Of a DNA stretch of 39,413 bases, positions 1 to 8,446 are shown piece by piece. Position numbers and translations under genes: made by a program. Within the stretch, counting starts at the first letter, position 1; each line of letters opens with the position of its first letter. The notes under the pieces were generated by a model. The model made no database searches and was not told where the DNA came from. It saw only the letters and a list, made by a program, of their open reading frames with translations. This DNA is from Gelidibacter salicanalis (GTDB lineage: Bacteria; Bacteroidota; Bacteroidia; Flavobacteriales; Flavobacteriaceae), in the NCBI RefSeq assembly GCF_016469035.1, contig NZ_JAEHJZ010000023.1:941-40353 (forward strand), in the 5' to 3' direction.

Positions 1-66
1 AAAAGGAACTTCTACTTGATACCTCATACCCTTGGGTCGAGGTTGTTCATTTAAGTTCTATACTGT

Positions 67-120
67 TGTCGTGATGACTGGCCAGGGTCTTTTGTGAAAT
101 TTGATGCTGTCGTCACGACA
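67..120. repeat. imperfect inverted repeat at window start
   Basis: The arms TGTCGTGATGAC (67-78) and GTCGTCACGACA (109-120) are reverse complements with one mismatch and are separated by 30 bases. I see no coding frame in 1-150 and cannot tell what this belongs to; the upstream context lies outside the window. Confidence 0.3.
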
Positions 121-151
121 TACATTTGTGTTATTTAAGCGGCACTAGAAC

Positions 152-176
152 AAAAAAAACACTCCAATAAAGAGTG
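152..176 (-). terminator. intrinsic terminator of the FadL-like porin gene
   Basis: Read on the minus strand, the stem CACTC/GAGTG (172-176 and 160-164) with a 7-base loop is followed by eight T (159-152). It lies about 30 bases after the stop codon of the porin gene, the expected place for a Rho-independent terminator. Confidence 0.65.
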
Positions 177-206
177 CTTTTTAATGCTGTATATTAAATA
201 AGAGAC

Positions 207-1730
207 TTACAGAGTAAACCCTAAAGTTAAGGTTACGTTGTTGACTTTTGTGTCAATTTGCGCAGCATCCGTAAGACCTACGGTATATAGTTGCTGATTA
301 TATTCTCTTTGAGAATGCTCATAAGCTAAATCTAAATTAAGATTCCCAAAATTATATCCGAAACCTAGAGAGTAACCATTTAGATCTCCATAAAAAGAAT
401 CCTTTTCATAAGGACTTTCTTCCAGTCTGTAACCACCTCTTAAACTGATTTGCTTAATTCTATATTCACCACCAATTCTGTAGGTAGAAGCGTTCTTCAA
501 AACGTCATTCATAATTCCATTTTGAGTAGAAAAATAGGTGTCAGATGTCGGTTTGAATTTTGTATTGCCGTAATCTTTTCTCGAATAATCAAAACTGATC
601 AAGCCTTTATCGCTAAAAATATAGGCCAAACTTCCTGTGATTTTTCCTGGGGTTTGTAATTTATAATCTGGGAAAACATTCACCACAAGCGGATCAATGA
701 TTTGAGTTAGGTTAGAGCCATTTTCATTTCTTACGGTACCAAGATATTGTGTGGTTTCATCAGAGATGGTGTACCATGTAGGAGAGTTATAAGAGAGTCC
801 CACACGTAAAGCTTCGTTTATTTTTGCAATAGCACCTACTTGAAACGAAAACCCACTTCCATTAGTAGAAAGTCCATTTTGAAAACGTACCTCTTTGACT
901 AAAGAACCGGCGTTGGTATTGGTTTCGTATAAATCTGTAAATTTTTCGTAATTGATAAAATGTGAATTTAGATTCAATCCAAAATAAAAATTGTCGCCGT
1001 ATTGTGTGGAGGCATTAAAACTAAATTTACCGTTGTAGCCTGTGGAAGCATAGGTGTATTCTTGATCAAAATTATTCCCAACAATATTTGAATAATATAA
1101 GGTGTTGGCGTCATCATTCGAGTTTGGCTCAACTATATAAGATTCAAAACCTAAAAAACCTTGTTGATTGCCAAATCCATAAGTGCTATTGATATCAGCA
1201 TAAGCGGAAGACAGACTTTCATCTTCAAAAGCTGATATTTGATCTAATCTCAACCCTTGTGCATAGCCGAGAAAATAATCGCCAATAGATTGCGCATTGG
1301 TGTTGACGCCTCTAACATTCCAAGCATTCTCAAAATTTGAAATTTTATCATAGGCAACCCCTAACGTGAATTTTCTCCAAGGAGAATTTATATTTGTGTT
1401 ATTAAATACGAACGCTGCACCCGTTTGGTTCAAATCAAACTTAGAGTCTGATGATGAGTTAGCCCCGTTAAAATAATTGATAGTATTGTTGGTATCCAAA
1501 TTGGATATGGAAATAGAGGCATGGCTATTCATAAAAATTGATGACCCAGCAGGATTGATACTCACCGCCGACATGTCGCCCCCGAGAGCCCCAAAAGCGC
1601 CTCCCATACTTCTAAATCGTGCAGTTCCCTGAACTTCATCTTGTGAATATCTTACGGCATCAGCGATGTCCTGACCCATCATACTAGACATAGATAGGGC
1701 TGCTATGAATAGTAAATTTAACTTTTTCAT
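207..1730 (-). CDS. FadL/OmpP1/TodX-family outer membrane protein
   Basis: This is a predicted outer-membrane beta-barrel of the FadL/OmpP1/TodX family, whose members import hydrophobic molecules such as long-chain fatty acids; the substrate here is unknown. The frame is open upstream to 1787, but the ATG at 1728-1730 starts a typical signal peptide (MKKLNLLFIAALSMSSMMGQ), and the 19 residues before it overlap the upstream gene, so I take 1730 as the start. The mature N-terminus (DIADAVRYSQDEVQGTARFR) and the following MGGAFGALGGDMSAVSINPA stretch are typical of flavobacterial members. The rest is rich in alternating aromatic and polar strands and ends in a beta-signal-like LTLGFTL. The gene lies 28 bp downstream of a lipoprotein gene on the same strand and is probably co-transcribed with it. 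Family is clear; ligand is not. Confidence 0.88.
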   Translation of the reverse strand: MKKLNLLFIAALSMSSMMGQDIADAVRYSQDEVQGTARFRSMGGAFGALGGDMSAVSINPAGSSIFMNSHASISISNLDTNNTINYFNGANSSSDSKFDLNQTGAAFVFNNTNINSPWRKFTLGVAYDKISNFENAWNVRGVNTNAQSIGDYFLGYAQGLRLDQISAFEDESLSSAYADINSTYGFGNQQGFLGFESYIVEPNSNDDANTLYYSNIVGNNFDQEYTYASTGYNGKFSFNASTQYGDNFYFGLNLNSHFINYEKFTDLYETNTNAGSLVKEVRFQNGLSTNGSGFSFQVGAIAKINEALRVGLSYNSPTWYTISDETTQYLGTVRNENGSNLTQIIDPLVVNVFPDYKLQTPGKITGSLAYIFSDKGLISFDYSRKDYGNTKFKPTSDTYFSTQNGIMNDVLKNASTYRIGGEYRIKQISLRGGYRLEESPYEKDSFYGDLNGYSLGFGYNFGNLNLDLAYEHSQREYNQQLYTVGLTDAAQIDTKVNNVTLTLGFTL

Positions 1731-1758
1731 ATGTTTAATTTTTTTATAATTGTGATTA

Positions 1759-2940
1759 TTATCTACTGCCACGTCTTGAAGTTCCACCAGAACTTCTTGC
1801 TGGCGCTGATGATCTTGAAGGAGTACTACTTGAGCTTCTTGCCGATGGGGAGGAACTAGAACTAGAACGTGAAGGCGAATAGTTTGAATTGTTATTAGAC
1901 CTTACTGGTGTTGAAACATTGTTACCGCTTCTTCTGCTTGAGCTACCACTTCTGGTGCCCGAGCTATTGCTTCTAGATCTTGTAGTAGGCTGCGCTCTAT
2001 TTTGAGTTCTCGTTCTTGTCGCGGGCTGAACTGACCTGTTAGGAGAAGTACTTCTTACCCTATTGGTGGTATTGGTACGAGATGGGGTAGTATTGCTTCT
2101 TCTATACGTGTTAGTCGAATTTACTCGCGATCTCGATTCAGTAGAATTCACGGAGCTACGCCTACCAACATTAGAGTTGGTTCTGTTAATGCTAGAATTG
2201 CTTCTATTTAAAGTTGAAGAACGTCGATTTATTGTAGAGGACGCATTTCTGCTTAAAGTAGAGCGAGAGGTGTTTGTATAGGCGCTTCCGCGTCTGCTAT
2301 TACTATAAGACACATTTCTGTTATTGTTGTAATATTGGTTATTATAGTTATAACCGTAATACGGATAATGACCGTAGCCATAATTGTGACCGTAGCCATA
2401 ACCATAACCATAATAAGGATAGAAACCACCATAATACCCATAAGGCATATATGGGTCATAAAACCCTGAGTAGCCCCAACCTGCATAGCCCCAAGTACGG
2501 TAAGGACTGTAATAGCCGTATCTGCTATATGGGTACCAGCTGTTCGTGTTGAAATGGATATTAATGTCTACATCCTGACTGTCTTGTCCCCATCCAGCAT
2601 AACCCTCTTCATAAACAATATCACCTTGGTCGTCAGTATAATCACCTTGATAGGCGTCAATATCCGTGAAGATCACGTTGTCGTCTTGGGCAAGATTTTG
2701 AAACTCTTGAGATTTCTGACCGAAATAGTCTTTATAATAGCTGTTATTGTTGGCTTTTACATCGTCATAATAGCCTCGAGGGGCTTCTTCATAGCGTTGT
2801 TCTTGAGGAGCTTCTGATCTATATATGCCATCATTGTCATAACCAGCGTATTGGTATGAACCACAAGAAGCTAAAATGAAAATAGAGCTTAGTGCAACAA
2901 AAAATGGCAATTTTTTATATAAGTAAGTTTTAAATTGCAT
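1759..2940 (-). CDS. Tyr/Gly-rich and Ser/Arg/Asn-rich lipoprotein
   Basis: A hypothetical protein of 393 residues. The N-terminus is a lipoprotein signal: a charged start, a hydrophobic stretch, then the lipobox LASC with lipidation Cys at about residue 26. Residues 30-120 are acidic and Tyr/Asp rich, about 140-205 is a run of YGYG-type motifs, and about 215-393 is almost entirely Ser, Arg, Asn and Thr (many RSS, SRS and NRS steps) and very basic. The basic tail is predicted to be disordered and could bind polyanions such as LPS or DNA, but that is inference. It sits directly upstream of the FadL-like gene and is divergent from proS. I know of no assigned function; the coding call rests on lipobox, length and context. 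Confidence 0.75.
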   Translation of the reverse strand: MQFKTYLYKKLPFFVALSSIFILASCGSYQYAGYDNDGIYRSEAPQEQRYEEAPRGYYDDVKANNNSYYKDYFGQKSQEFQNLAQDDNVIFTDIDAYQGDYTDDQGDIVYEEGYAGWGQDSQDVDINIHFNTNSWYPYSRYGYYSPYRTWGYAGWGYSGFYDPYMPYGYYGGFYPYYGYGYGYGHNYGYGHYPYYGYNYNNQYYNNNRNVSYSNSRRGSAYTNTSRSTLSRNASSTINRRSSTLNRSNSSINRTNSNVGRRSSVNSTESRSRVNSTNTYRRSNTTPSRTNTTNRVRSTSPNRSVQPATRTRTQNRAQPTTRSRSNSSGTRSGSSSRRSGNNVSTPVRSNNNSNYSPSRSSSSSSPSARSSSSTPSRSSAPARSSGGTSRRGSR

Positions 2941-2955
2941 ATCTATTTGTTTTTA

Positions 2956-2986
2956 TTGTTGAACATTACAAAAATAGTTAGTTTTG
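2956..2986 (+). promoter_or_regulatory. proS promoter (Bacteroidota type)
   Basis: The -33 element TTG (2956-2958), a 20-base spacer and the -7 element TAGTTTTG (2979-2986) fit the TTG/TAnnTTTG consensus of Bacteroidota sigma-ABfr. The predicted transcription start is near 2993, giving a leader of about 48 bases. Confidence 0.6.
2969..2976 (-). promoter_or_regulatory. -7 element for the lipoprotein-porin operon
   Basis: CAAAAATA on the plus strand reads TATTTTTG on the minus strand, an exact TAnnTTTG match, with the lipoprotein ATG about 30 bases downstream. No TTG is seen at the matching -33 position. It lies two bases from the divergent proS -7 element. Confidence 0.4.
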
Positions 2987-3012
2987 TCGAACTAATTATT
3001 TATTTAACATAA

Positions 3013-3027
3013 GCACAATTTTTGTGC
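3013..3027. repeat. perfect palindrome in the proS leader
   Basis: GCACAA (3013-3018), a TTT loop and TTGTGC (3022-3027) form a perfect 6-bp stem 13 bases before the proS ATG. It could be an operator half or an mRNA hairpin close to the start codon; nothing further can be said. Confidence 0.3.
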
Positions 3028-3040
3028 CAAAAGACAGGCA

Positions 3041-4519
3041 ATGAGTAAAAATCTTACAAGCAGAGCGGAAGATTATTCCAAATGGTACAATGAACTCGTA
3101 GTGAAGGCTGATTTGGCTGAAAACTCGGCAGTTAGAGGGTGTATGGTGATCAAACCATATGGCTACGCAATATGGGAAAAAATGCAAGCTGAGCTAGATA
3201 GAATGTTCAAGGAAACTGGTCATCAAAATGCCTATTTTCCACTTTTTGTTCCTAAAAGTCTGTTTGAGGCAGAAGAGAAAAATGCCGAAGGCTTTGCAAA
3301 GGAATGTGCAGTGGTCACACATTACAGGTTGCAAAATGACCCTGATAATCCGGGAAAATTGCGTGTGGATCCGGAAGCAAAATTAGAAGAAGAGCTTGTG
3401 GTAAGACCCACCAGTGAGGCTATTATATGGAGCACTTATAAAGGTTGGATTCAAAGTTATAGGGATTTACCGATCTTAATTAACCAATGGGCCAACGTGG
3501 TGCGATGGGAAATGCGCACACGTTTGTTTTTAAGAACCGCTGAGTTCTTATGGCAAGAGGGGCATACGGCTCATGAAACTCGTTCAGAAGCTTTGGCCGA
3601 GGCGCAATTGATGAATCAGGTCTATGCTGATTTTGCTGAAAATTTTATGGCTATTCCGGTCATTCAAGGGGTGAAAACAGAAAGCGAACGATTTGCTGGT
3701 GCTGAAGAAACCTATTGTATTGAAGCGTTAATGCAAGATGGTAAAGCGCTGCAAGCTGGAACATCGCATTTTTTAGGGCAAAACTTTGCCAAAGCTTTTG
3801 ATGTGAAATTCACAAACAATGAAGGGAAGCTGGATTATGTGTGGGCCACCTCGTGGGGTGTTTCGACACGTCTGGTAGGTGCTTTGATAATGACGCATAG
3901 TGATGATAAAGGATTAGTGCTGCCTCCTAATTTAGCACCAATTCAGGTGGTCATTGTGCCCATCCATAAAACGGATGAGCAGTTAAAGCAAATAGGAGAT
4001 GTGGCTAAAAACTTGATTACCGAATTCAAATCAAAAGGAATCAGTTGTAAATATGACGATCGTACAACACAGCGTCCAGGAGCTAAATTTGCGCAGTATG
4101 AGCTGCAAGGCGTGCCTTTAAGAATTGCAATAGGACCAAAAGATCTCGAAAACAAAACTGTTGAACTAGCGCGCAGAGACACCTTGTCAAAAGAAAATGT
4201 GGCACTTGATGGTTTGGCGGACAAGATTGACGGTTTGCTTAAAGAAATTCAAGATACTTTATTTAAAAAAGCACTTGATTTTAGAAATTCGCACCTTACA
4301 AAGGTCGATACTTTTGAGGAGTTTAAAACTGTTTTAAACTCTAAAACAGGTTTTATCTCAGCACATTGGGATGGTTCTCCTGAAACAGAAGATAAGATTA
4401 AAGAGCTAACAAAAGCCACCATTAGATGTGTGCCTTTAGACCAAGAAAAAGAAGCAGGAGCCTGCGTGTTTACTGGAAAACCTTCTGTTGGTAGAGTGTT
4501 GTTTGCCAAGGCTTATTAA
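3041..4519 (+). CDS. proS: prolyl-tRNA synthetase
   Basis: Cytoplasmic class II aminoacyl-tRNA synthetase that charges tRNA-Pro with proline. At 492 residues it is the shorter archaeal/eukaryote-like ProS form common in Bacteroidota, without the editing insertion of the long E. coli form. Visible landmarks are the N-terminal FTSRAEDY-like start ([16 protein letters not shown]), class II motif 2 around [20 protein letters not shown], the [16 protein letters not shown] segment, motif 3 around [18 protein letters not shown], the anticodon-binding domain from about residue 300 (VVIVPI), and the C-terminal zinc-binding-like domain ending [11 protein letters not shown]. The ATG follows a well-placed promoter. 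Assignment is essentially certain. Confidence 0.97.
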   Translation: MSKNLTSRAEDYSKWYNELVVKADLAENSAVRGCMVIKPYGYAIWEKMQAELDRMFKETGHQNAYFPLFVPKSLFEAEEKNAEGFAKECAVVTHYRLQNDPDNPGKLRVDPEAKLEEELVVRPTSEAIIWSTYKGWIQSYRDLPILINQWANVVRWEMRTRLFLRTAEFLWQEGHTAHETRSEALAEAQLMNQVYADFAENFMAIPVIQGVKTESERFAGAEETYCIEALMQDGKALQAGTSHFLGQNFAKAFDVKFTNNEGKLDYVWATSWGVSTRLVGALIMTHSDDKGLVLPPNLAPIQVVIVPIHKTDEQLKQIGDVAKNLITEFKSKGISCKYDDRTTQRPGAKFAQYELQGVPLRIAIGPKDLENKTVELARRDTLSKENVALDGLADKIDGLLKEIQDTLFKKALDFRNSHLTKVDTFEEFKTVLNSKTGFISAHWDGSPETEDKIKELTKATIRCVPLDQEKEAGACVFTGKPSVGRVLFAKAY

Positions 4520-4547
4520 AATTTTTCAAAAAAAGTTGATTTAGGTG

Positions 4548-4577
4548 TTGCAACATTTAAAAATAGTTGTATTTTTG
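4548..4577 (+). promoter_or_regulatory. distal promoter of tRNA-Glu/rpsT
   Basis: TTG (4548-4550), a 19-base spacer and TATTTTTG (4570-4577) match the Bacteroidota consensus exactly. The transcript would carry a leader of roughly 120 bases with two small hairpins (ACATGA/TCATGT at 4591-4613 and TCACA/TGTGA at 4622-4639) before the tRNA. Confidence 0.65.
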
Positions 4578-4654
4578 CACCCGCTGAAAGACATGAATAG
4601 TCAATAGTCATGTTAGACAGTTCACAATAAATAGTGTGAGTTCATTTGAAATGG

Positions 4655-4685
4655 TTGCATATTGATAAAAAAAGTTATTAATTTG
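4655..4685 (+). promoter_or_regulatory. proximal promoter of tRNA-Glu
   Basis: TTG (4655-4657), a 20-base spacer and TTAATTTG (4678-4685, one mismatch to TAnnTTTG). The predicted start near 4692 lies about 13 bases before the tRNA, so this is probably the main stable-RNA promoter. Confidence 0.55.
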
Positions 4686-4704
4686 CACTTGAAATAAATT
4701 AAAT

Positions 4705-4776
4705 GGCCCGTTCGTCTATCGGTTAGGACGCCAGGTTTTCATCCTGGTAAGAGGGGTTCGATTCCCCTACGGGCTA
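4705..4776 (+). tRNA. tRNA-Glu (TTC)
   Basis: A full cloverleaf can be drawn: acceptor GGCCCGT/ACGGGCT (first pair G-U), a D arm containing GGTTAGGAC, anticodon stem CCAGG/CCTGG with loop TTTTCAT (anticodon TTC), T arm GGGG-TTCGATT-CCCC, and discriminator A. The 3' CCA is not encoded (the sequence continues CAA). It is followed 26 bases later by rpsT and probably shares its transcript. Confidence 0.95.
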
Positions 4777-4802
4777 CAATTTTTTAATAAGAAAGAAAGA
4801 AA

Positions 4803-5054
4803 ATGGCAAATCATAAGTCAGCATTAAAAAGAATCAGAAGTAGTGAAGCTAAGCGTTTAACCAATAGGTATAAACACAGAACAACTCGTAATGCTATCAA
4901 AAAATTACGTGAATTGGAAGATGCAAAGGCAGCTCAAGAAATGTTACCTGCAGTGTCTGCAATGATTGATAAATTAGCTAAGAAGAATATTATTCATTCT
5001 AAGAAAGCGGCTAATTTGAAATCAGGTTTGGCACTACACATTGCTTCTTTATAA
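4803..5054 (+). CDS. rpsT: 30S ribosomal protein S20
   Basis: Primary 16S rRNA-binding protein of the small ribosomal subunit. The 83 residues begin MANHKSALKRIRSSEAKR, the standard S20 N-terminus. The protein is strongly basic and helical throughout, with the conserved central TRNAIKKL and the C-terminal KKNIIHSKKAANLKSGLA segment; length is normal for the family. It lies just downstream of tRNA-Glu and is closed by a clear terminator. Confidence 0.97.
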   Translation: MANHKSALKRIRSSEAKRLTNRYKHRTTRNAIKKLRELEDAKAAQEMLPAVSAMIDKLAKKNIIHSKKAANLKSGLALHIASL

Positions 5055-5086
5055 TAAAGGAACAGCGTTTAAATCCTATACAAACT

Positions 5087-5114
5087 AATCCATTCATATA
5101 GAATGGATTTTTTA
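5087..5114 (+). terminator. rpsT terminator
   Basis: The stem AATCCATTC (5087-5095) and GAATGGATT (5101-5109) with a 5-base loop is followed by T6. It begins 33 bases after the rpsT stop codon. Confidence 0.85.
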
Positions 5115-5185
5115 TGCTTTATATTGAAAAATTGAATCACCCTAAGCATGTAGAGTTTTAAGAAAATGCTTTTTATCACAATGAG

Positions 5186-5908
5186 TTAGGGGAGGCGTTT
5201 TATATTGAGTTGCCCATTCAATTGAGGTGGACAACGATCTCCTTTTAAATAAGGATCCTCCATATCTCTATGTCTTATAAAACGTGCAGGGGCGCCATAT
5301 ACTACGGTTTTTTCCTCCACATCCTTGACTACCATAGCACCAGCGCCAACAACGCTATGTGTCCCTATGTTAATGTTTTCTATAACATTAGCGCCTAGAG
5401 ATATGGCTGAAAACCCACCCAGCATTAAATTTCCTCCTGTACATACCCCTGAAGAAATACTGGAATAGTCTTCCATTGTGCCGTCATGGCCCAATGACGA
5501 ATTGGTGTTCAGTATGCAAAAATCGCCAATTTTAGAGTTGGAGTTCACTATGGCACTAGGCATAATAACGGTGCCCTTACCAATTTGAACATTCCTACTT
5601 ATTACCGCACTCGGGTGAATTGTTGAAACAAAATTTAAATCGGGGGTTATTTCAATTAATTTATCCACCATCTTCTTTCTTGTCCAATTATTCCCTATAG
5701 CTACTATTACACCATAAAGATCATGTTCTTCTATTAGTTTAGGAATGTCCTGTTCGTTGCCCAATATTTGCAATCCACTATAATAAGAATCTTTTTCCTT
5801 GTACGAGTCTAAGAACCCTAAAACAGAATACTTGGCTTCTTTCTCAATACAATCTAATAACATCCCTCCGTGACCAGATGCTCCTATTATTACAATTTTT
5901 CGTTTCAT
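5186..5908 (-). CDS. NeuD/PglD-like sugar O-acyltransferase
   Basis: A 240-residue acyltransferase of the sialic-acid O-acetyltransferase NeuD family, which acetylates nucleotide sugars or surface glycans using acetyl-CoA. The N-terminus (residues 4-15) holds the Rossmann-like nucleotide-sugar motif IVIIGASGHGGML; residues about 85-225 are a left-handed beta-helix made of hexapeptide repeats (for example NVQIGKGTVIMPSAIVNSNS). The catalytic-type His in SSLGHDGTMEDYSSIS and the typical end VYGAPARFIR are present. It lies 239 bp from a CapK-like ligase on the same strand, which suggests glycan or exopolysaccharide work. The acceptor sugar cannot be read from the sequence. Confidence 0.85.
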   Translation of the reverse strand: MKRKIVIIGASGHGGMLLDCIEKEAKYSVLGFLDSYKEKDSYYSGLQILGNEQDIPKLIEEHDLYGVIVAIGNNWTRKKMVDKLIEITPDLNFVSTIHPSAVISRNVQIGKGTVIMPSAIVNSNSKIGDFCILNTNSSLGHDGTMEDYSSISSGVCTGGNLMLGGFSAISLGANVIENINIGTHSVVGAGAMVVKDVEEKTVVYGAPARFIRHRDMEDPYLKGDRCPPQLNGQLNIKRLP

Positions 5909-6147
5909 TTCATTTGGATTAATCTCGTTTTACCCATCGTCTTGAATAAAATATAATTCTTAAATATACTTATTCTTCTTAAAAGGTCTCAAACTAAATC
6001 AGTTATTTGCATAAATTAGCTTTAGAAGCACCTAACGGATTTTTTATTCATTTTGAAAGTGCTTCAAATTCTTCCTTGTAATTACATCTTTAGAATTAAG
6101 GATATTTATGGGAAATGTGCATATGGATCAATAAAAATTTCATGACA

Positions 6148-7470
6148 TTACACGTGCTCTTTTTCTTTACCCCCTCTGAATTTATTAATCACAAATTTTC
6201 GTTTTCCAGAAGAAAGTAAAGGAATGTCATCTACATAGTCTAAAGAAATTTCGGCGTCACTACCCAAGTGCTTTTTAAATTCAGTCACAATATTATCAGC
6301 ACTTCGGAATTCAGGTAGAACATTAAGTTTTAATTTGTATTGGGTCTTATTTTCTTGAATAAATTGGTACTGTCTGATATGTGGATATTTTAATATATGA
6401 TAGACCATAAAAGGAGACGTCATTTCTCCATTGGTTTTATAGATCATATCCATTTTCCGGCCTTCCACTCTTTCCAGAATCCTATGCTTTGCGCCATTCT
6501 TATGAGAAATGGACAACTGTCCTATATCTCCAGTATCATATCTAATCATTGGCATGCAATAATTATATAAATCCGTGATTACAATACGACCAAAAACTCC
6601 AGGCTTGACAGGAGCATTGGTATGCATATCCAATATTTCTAATAAATAACTGGCCCAATTAATTTGATACTCTCCAGACGCTGCGTTCTTTTGTGCCAAA
6701 ATTCCGTTTTCCACATTAGAGTAGCGTGAGACCACAGGTACTCCAAAATAGTGTTCCGTACTCAATTTGGCGTCTTCTTTTAAAGATTCAGAAATGGCGA
6801 TTATAGATTTTACATTTTTAACCACGGGTTTAGGATGTGGGCCTTCGAGATAAGTTTTTAATTCATCCAGAACAGAGGCATAGCACATAATTCCTTTAGG
6901 AGAATTGTCTTCAGACATATCCCGCAATAAAATCTCCAAATCGGTTTTGGATAATTTTGAAACGGGGTGCATATATATATTCTTAATTCTTGCCATCCAA
7001 AGTTTAGGGCTGTTATATTGATCCCAGTGTCTTACATAATATAACTTATGACCAATCTCAAATCCTGCTTGCTGAGCAAAGTAAATAACGTCTGCAGAAT
7101 TTCTGTTGCGCTTATTTTTATCGTGCAACAATGTAAACGGCGTACCGGTAGAGCCACTGGTATAAACAGAATATTTTTTTTTATTTTTATATGCTGAAGA
7201 CTTAAAATCCTCATAATAATCCCGGATGATATTTTTGTCAATCACCGTAAAATCATCCAACCCCTTATAGTTATAAAAATTTTTATAAAAAGGAGTGGTA
7301 GTGACTGCATGCTTCAAAAGTTGGTCTAAACTTTCGGCTCTTCTATTTTTTGATTCATCAGAATCTATATCTGTGAGAATAAGATTGATGTCATTATAAT
7401 GTATTCTTATCCTTCCCCCTTTTAAGGCGTCCAATGACCAAAAAATCTTTTTCTTAATCGACTGTAGCAT
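6148..7470 (-). CDS. CapK/PaaK-like AMP-binding ligase family protein
   Basis: A 440-residue member of the phenylacetate-CoA ligase-like family that includes CapK-type proteins of capsule loci. The adenylate-forming signature is visible at about residues 103-115 (YSVYTSGSTGTPFTLL), and the family motif MIRYDTGDIGQL is in the second half, followed by a C-terminal ligase domain of about 100 residues ending in an SSGKRKFVINKF stretch. Genes of this kind with a NeuD-like acyltransferase are typical of flavobacterial polysaccharide clusters, where the exact reaction is generally unknown. Here the pair stands alone, without glycosyltransferases, so it may be a remnant of a larger locus or a stand-alone modification system. 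Confidence 0.82.
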   Translation of the reverse strand: MLQSIKKKIFWSLDALKGGRIRIHYNDINLILTDIDSDESKNRRAESLDQLLKHAVTTTPFYKNFYNYKGLDDFTVIDKNIIRDYYEDFKSSAYKNKKKYSVYTSGSTGTPFTLLHDKNKRNRNSADVIYFAQQAGFEIGHKLYYVRHWDQYNSPKLWMARIKNIYMHPVSKLSKTDLEILLRDMSEDNSPKGIMCYASVLDELKTYLEGPHPKPVVKNVKSIIAISESLKEDAKLSTEHYFGVPVVSRYSNVENGILAQKNAASGEYQINWASYLLEILDMHTNAPVKPGVFGRIVITDLYNYCMPMIRYDTGDIGQLSISHKNGAKHRILERVEGRKMDMIYKTNGEMTSPFMVYHILKYPHIRQYQFIQENKTQYKLKLNVLPEFRSADNIVTEFKKHLGSDAEISLDYVDDIPLLSSGKRKFVINKFRGGKEKEHV

Positions 7471-8446
7471 GTTTTTTTATTTTATTATAAACTACAAATA
7501 TTAAACTTGTGAAAACGGAGACGCTGATTATGTACTCCAAATGCGAAAGTCGTAGCAAATTCATTTTATTTGTTACGTTTTAAATCGAAACTTAATACGC
7601 AAGACAATCAGTCTTTTAGCTCTTGATTTCTAGGTTTCAAAGTTAATAAATATGATCTGATAATTCTATCAAAAACGTATGAATTGATGTTAATGTTATA
7701 CAAAATGAGTGTTAAATATTTTAAGAGACATCAGCGTTAGTCCTTAACATCTTATAATTTTAGCTTACTGTCATGATATGTTTCAGTCTGTCATTTGATA
7801 TTTTTTTACGCAAGCACGCGTAAATGTGTGTAGGAAATTGCATTATAAGTACAAGAGGATTAATTGAATGGATCAAAAAATGATATGGGTACTGGATTTC
7901 AATAGTATTAAGACACGCCCACAATTAAAGCTAAATGTGCGGTTTAAAAACTACAATGGGAGAAAGCCTTTGGTAAATTGCGTTCCCATATCAGCGTTGA
8001 GCGAGCATGGGCTCTGAAAATCGGAGTTATAGGTATCTTCCATCTCCTGATCATAATTTGTAGATTACAAGGAAGAGTGAATTTTAACCCTGTAAAATTT
8101 CAGATTATCATAGGTTGGTTAAACAATTTCTTTGGAGTTTCTATCTGTAAACAGTAAATTAATAGGCTATAAATACCTTTGGTGGATCATTCTTTATAAA
8201 AAAGAATATAGTTATTCTTAGGGTTCACAATCCGCTCTAAAGTTTCTTTGTATTCTGATTTAAGTGAAAACACCTTCATCTAACTCCCAGATTTTTATGT
8301 GTTCATAATTTGTATTTGAACGTTAAACGTTTTGTTTTCAACGAATAAATATCAGATTTATTCGAGCTTTTTTTTTAAAGGTTATATTTATTACGCCATT
8401 ATAAATAAACCCCATAAAATTAGACCATTACTTAACCTCCTTGATT
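7471..8446. other. 976-bp non-coding, possibly decayed region
   Basis: No convincing gene in any frame. Structures seen: a hairpin CGTAGCAAAT/ATTTGTTACG (7551-7577, one G-T pair) followed by TTTT; a perfect inverted repeat TTTACGC/GCGTAAA (7805-7824); and a plus-strand frame open for about 70 codons, from about 7948 to a TAA near 8159. That frame reads KLQWEKAFGKLRSHISVERA and onwards, has no credible start, and could be the eroded end of a transposase or other gene (weak). AACGT/ACGTT (8319-8331) and a terminator-like hairpin (8342-8376) precede the large gene. Confidence 0.5.
8342..8376 (+). terminator. terminator-like hairpin upstream of the giant gene
   Basis: A perfect 9-bp stem, CGAATAAAT (8342-8350) and ATTTATTCG (8356-8364), with loop ATCAG is followed within three bases by a run of nine T. 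It lies about 70 bp before the ATG of the large secreted-protein gene. It could end a lost upstream gene or act as an attenuator. A degenerate -7 element TATATTTA (8383-8390) lies just after it. Confidence 0.55.

Noticed and set aside
2253-2817. Overlapping frames opposite and within the lipoprotein gene
   Set aside because: They follow from the Tyr/Gly and Ser/Arg codon bias of the real gene and have low-complexity products.
5113-5260. Plus-strand reading MLYIEKLNHPKHVEF, stop, then ENAFYHNELGEAFYIE, after the rpsT terminator
   Set aside because: It is short, broken by a stop and overlaps the end of the acyltransferase gene on the other strand; most likely chance.
8430-8440. AACCTCCTTG just before the giant gene resembles the 16S rRNA 3' end
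   Set aside because: It is the anti-Shine-Dalgarno sense, not a ribosome-binding site, and a match of this size is expected by chance.
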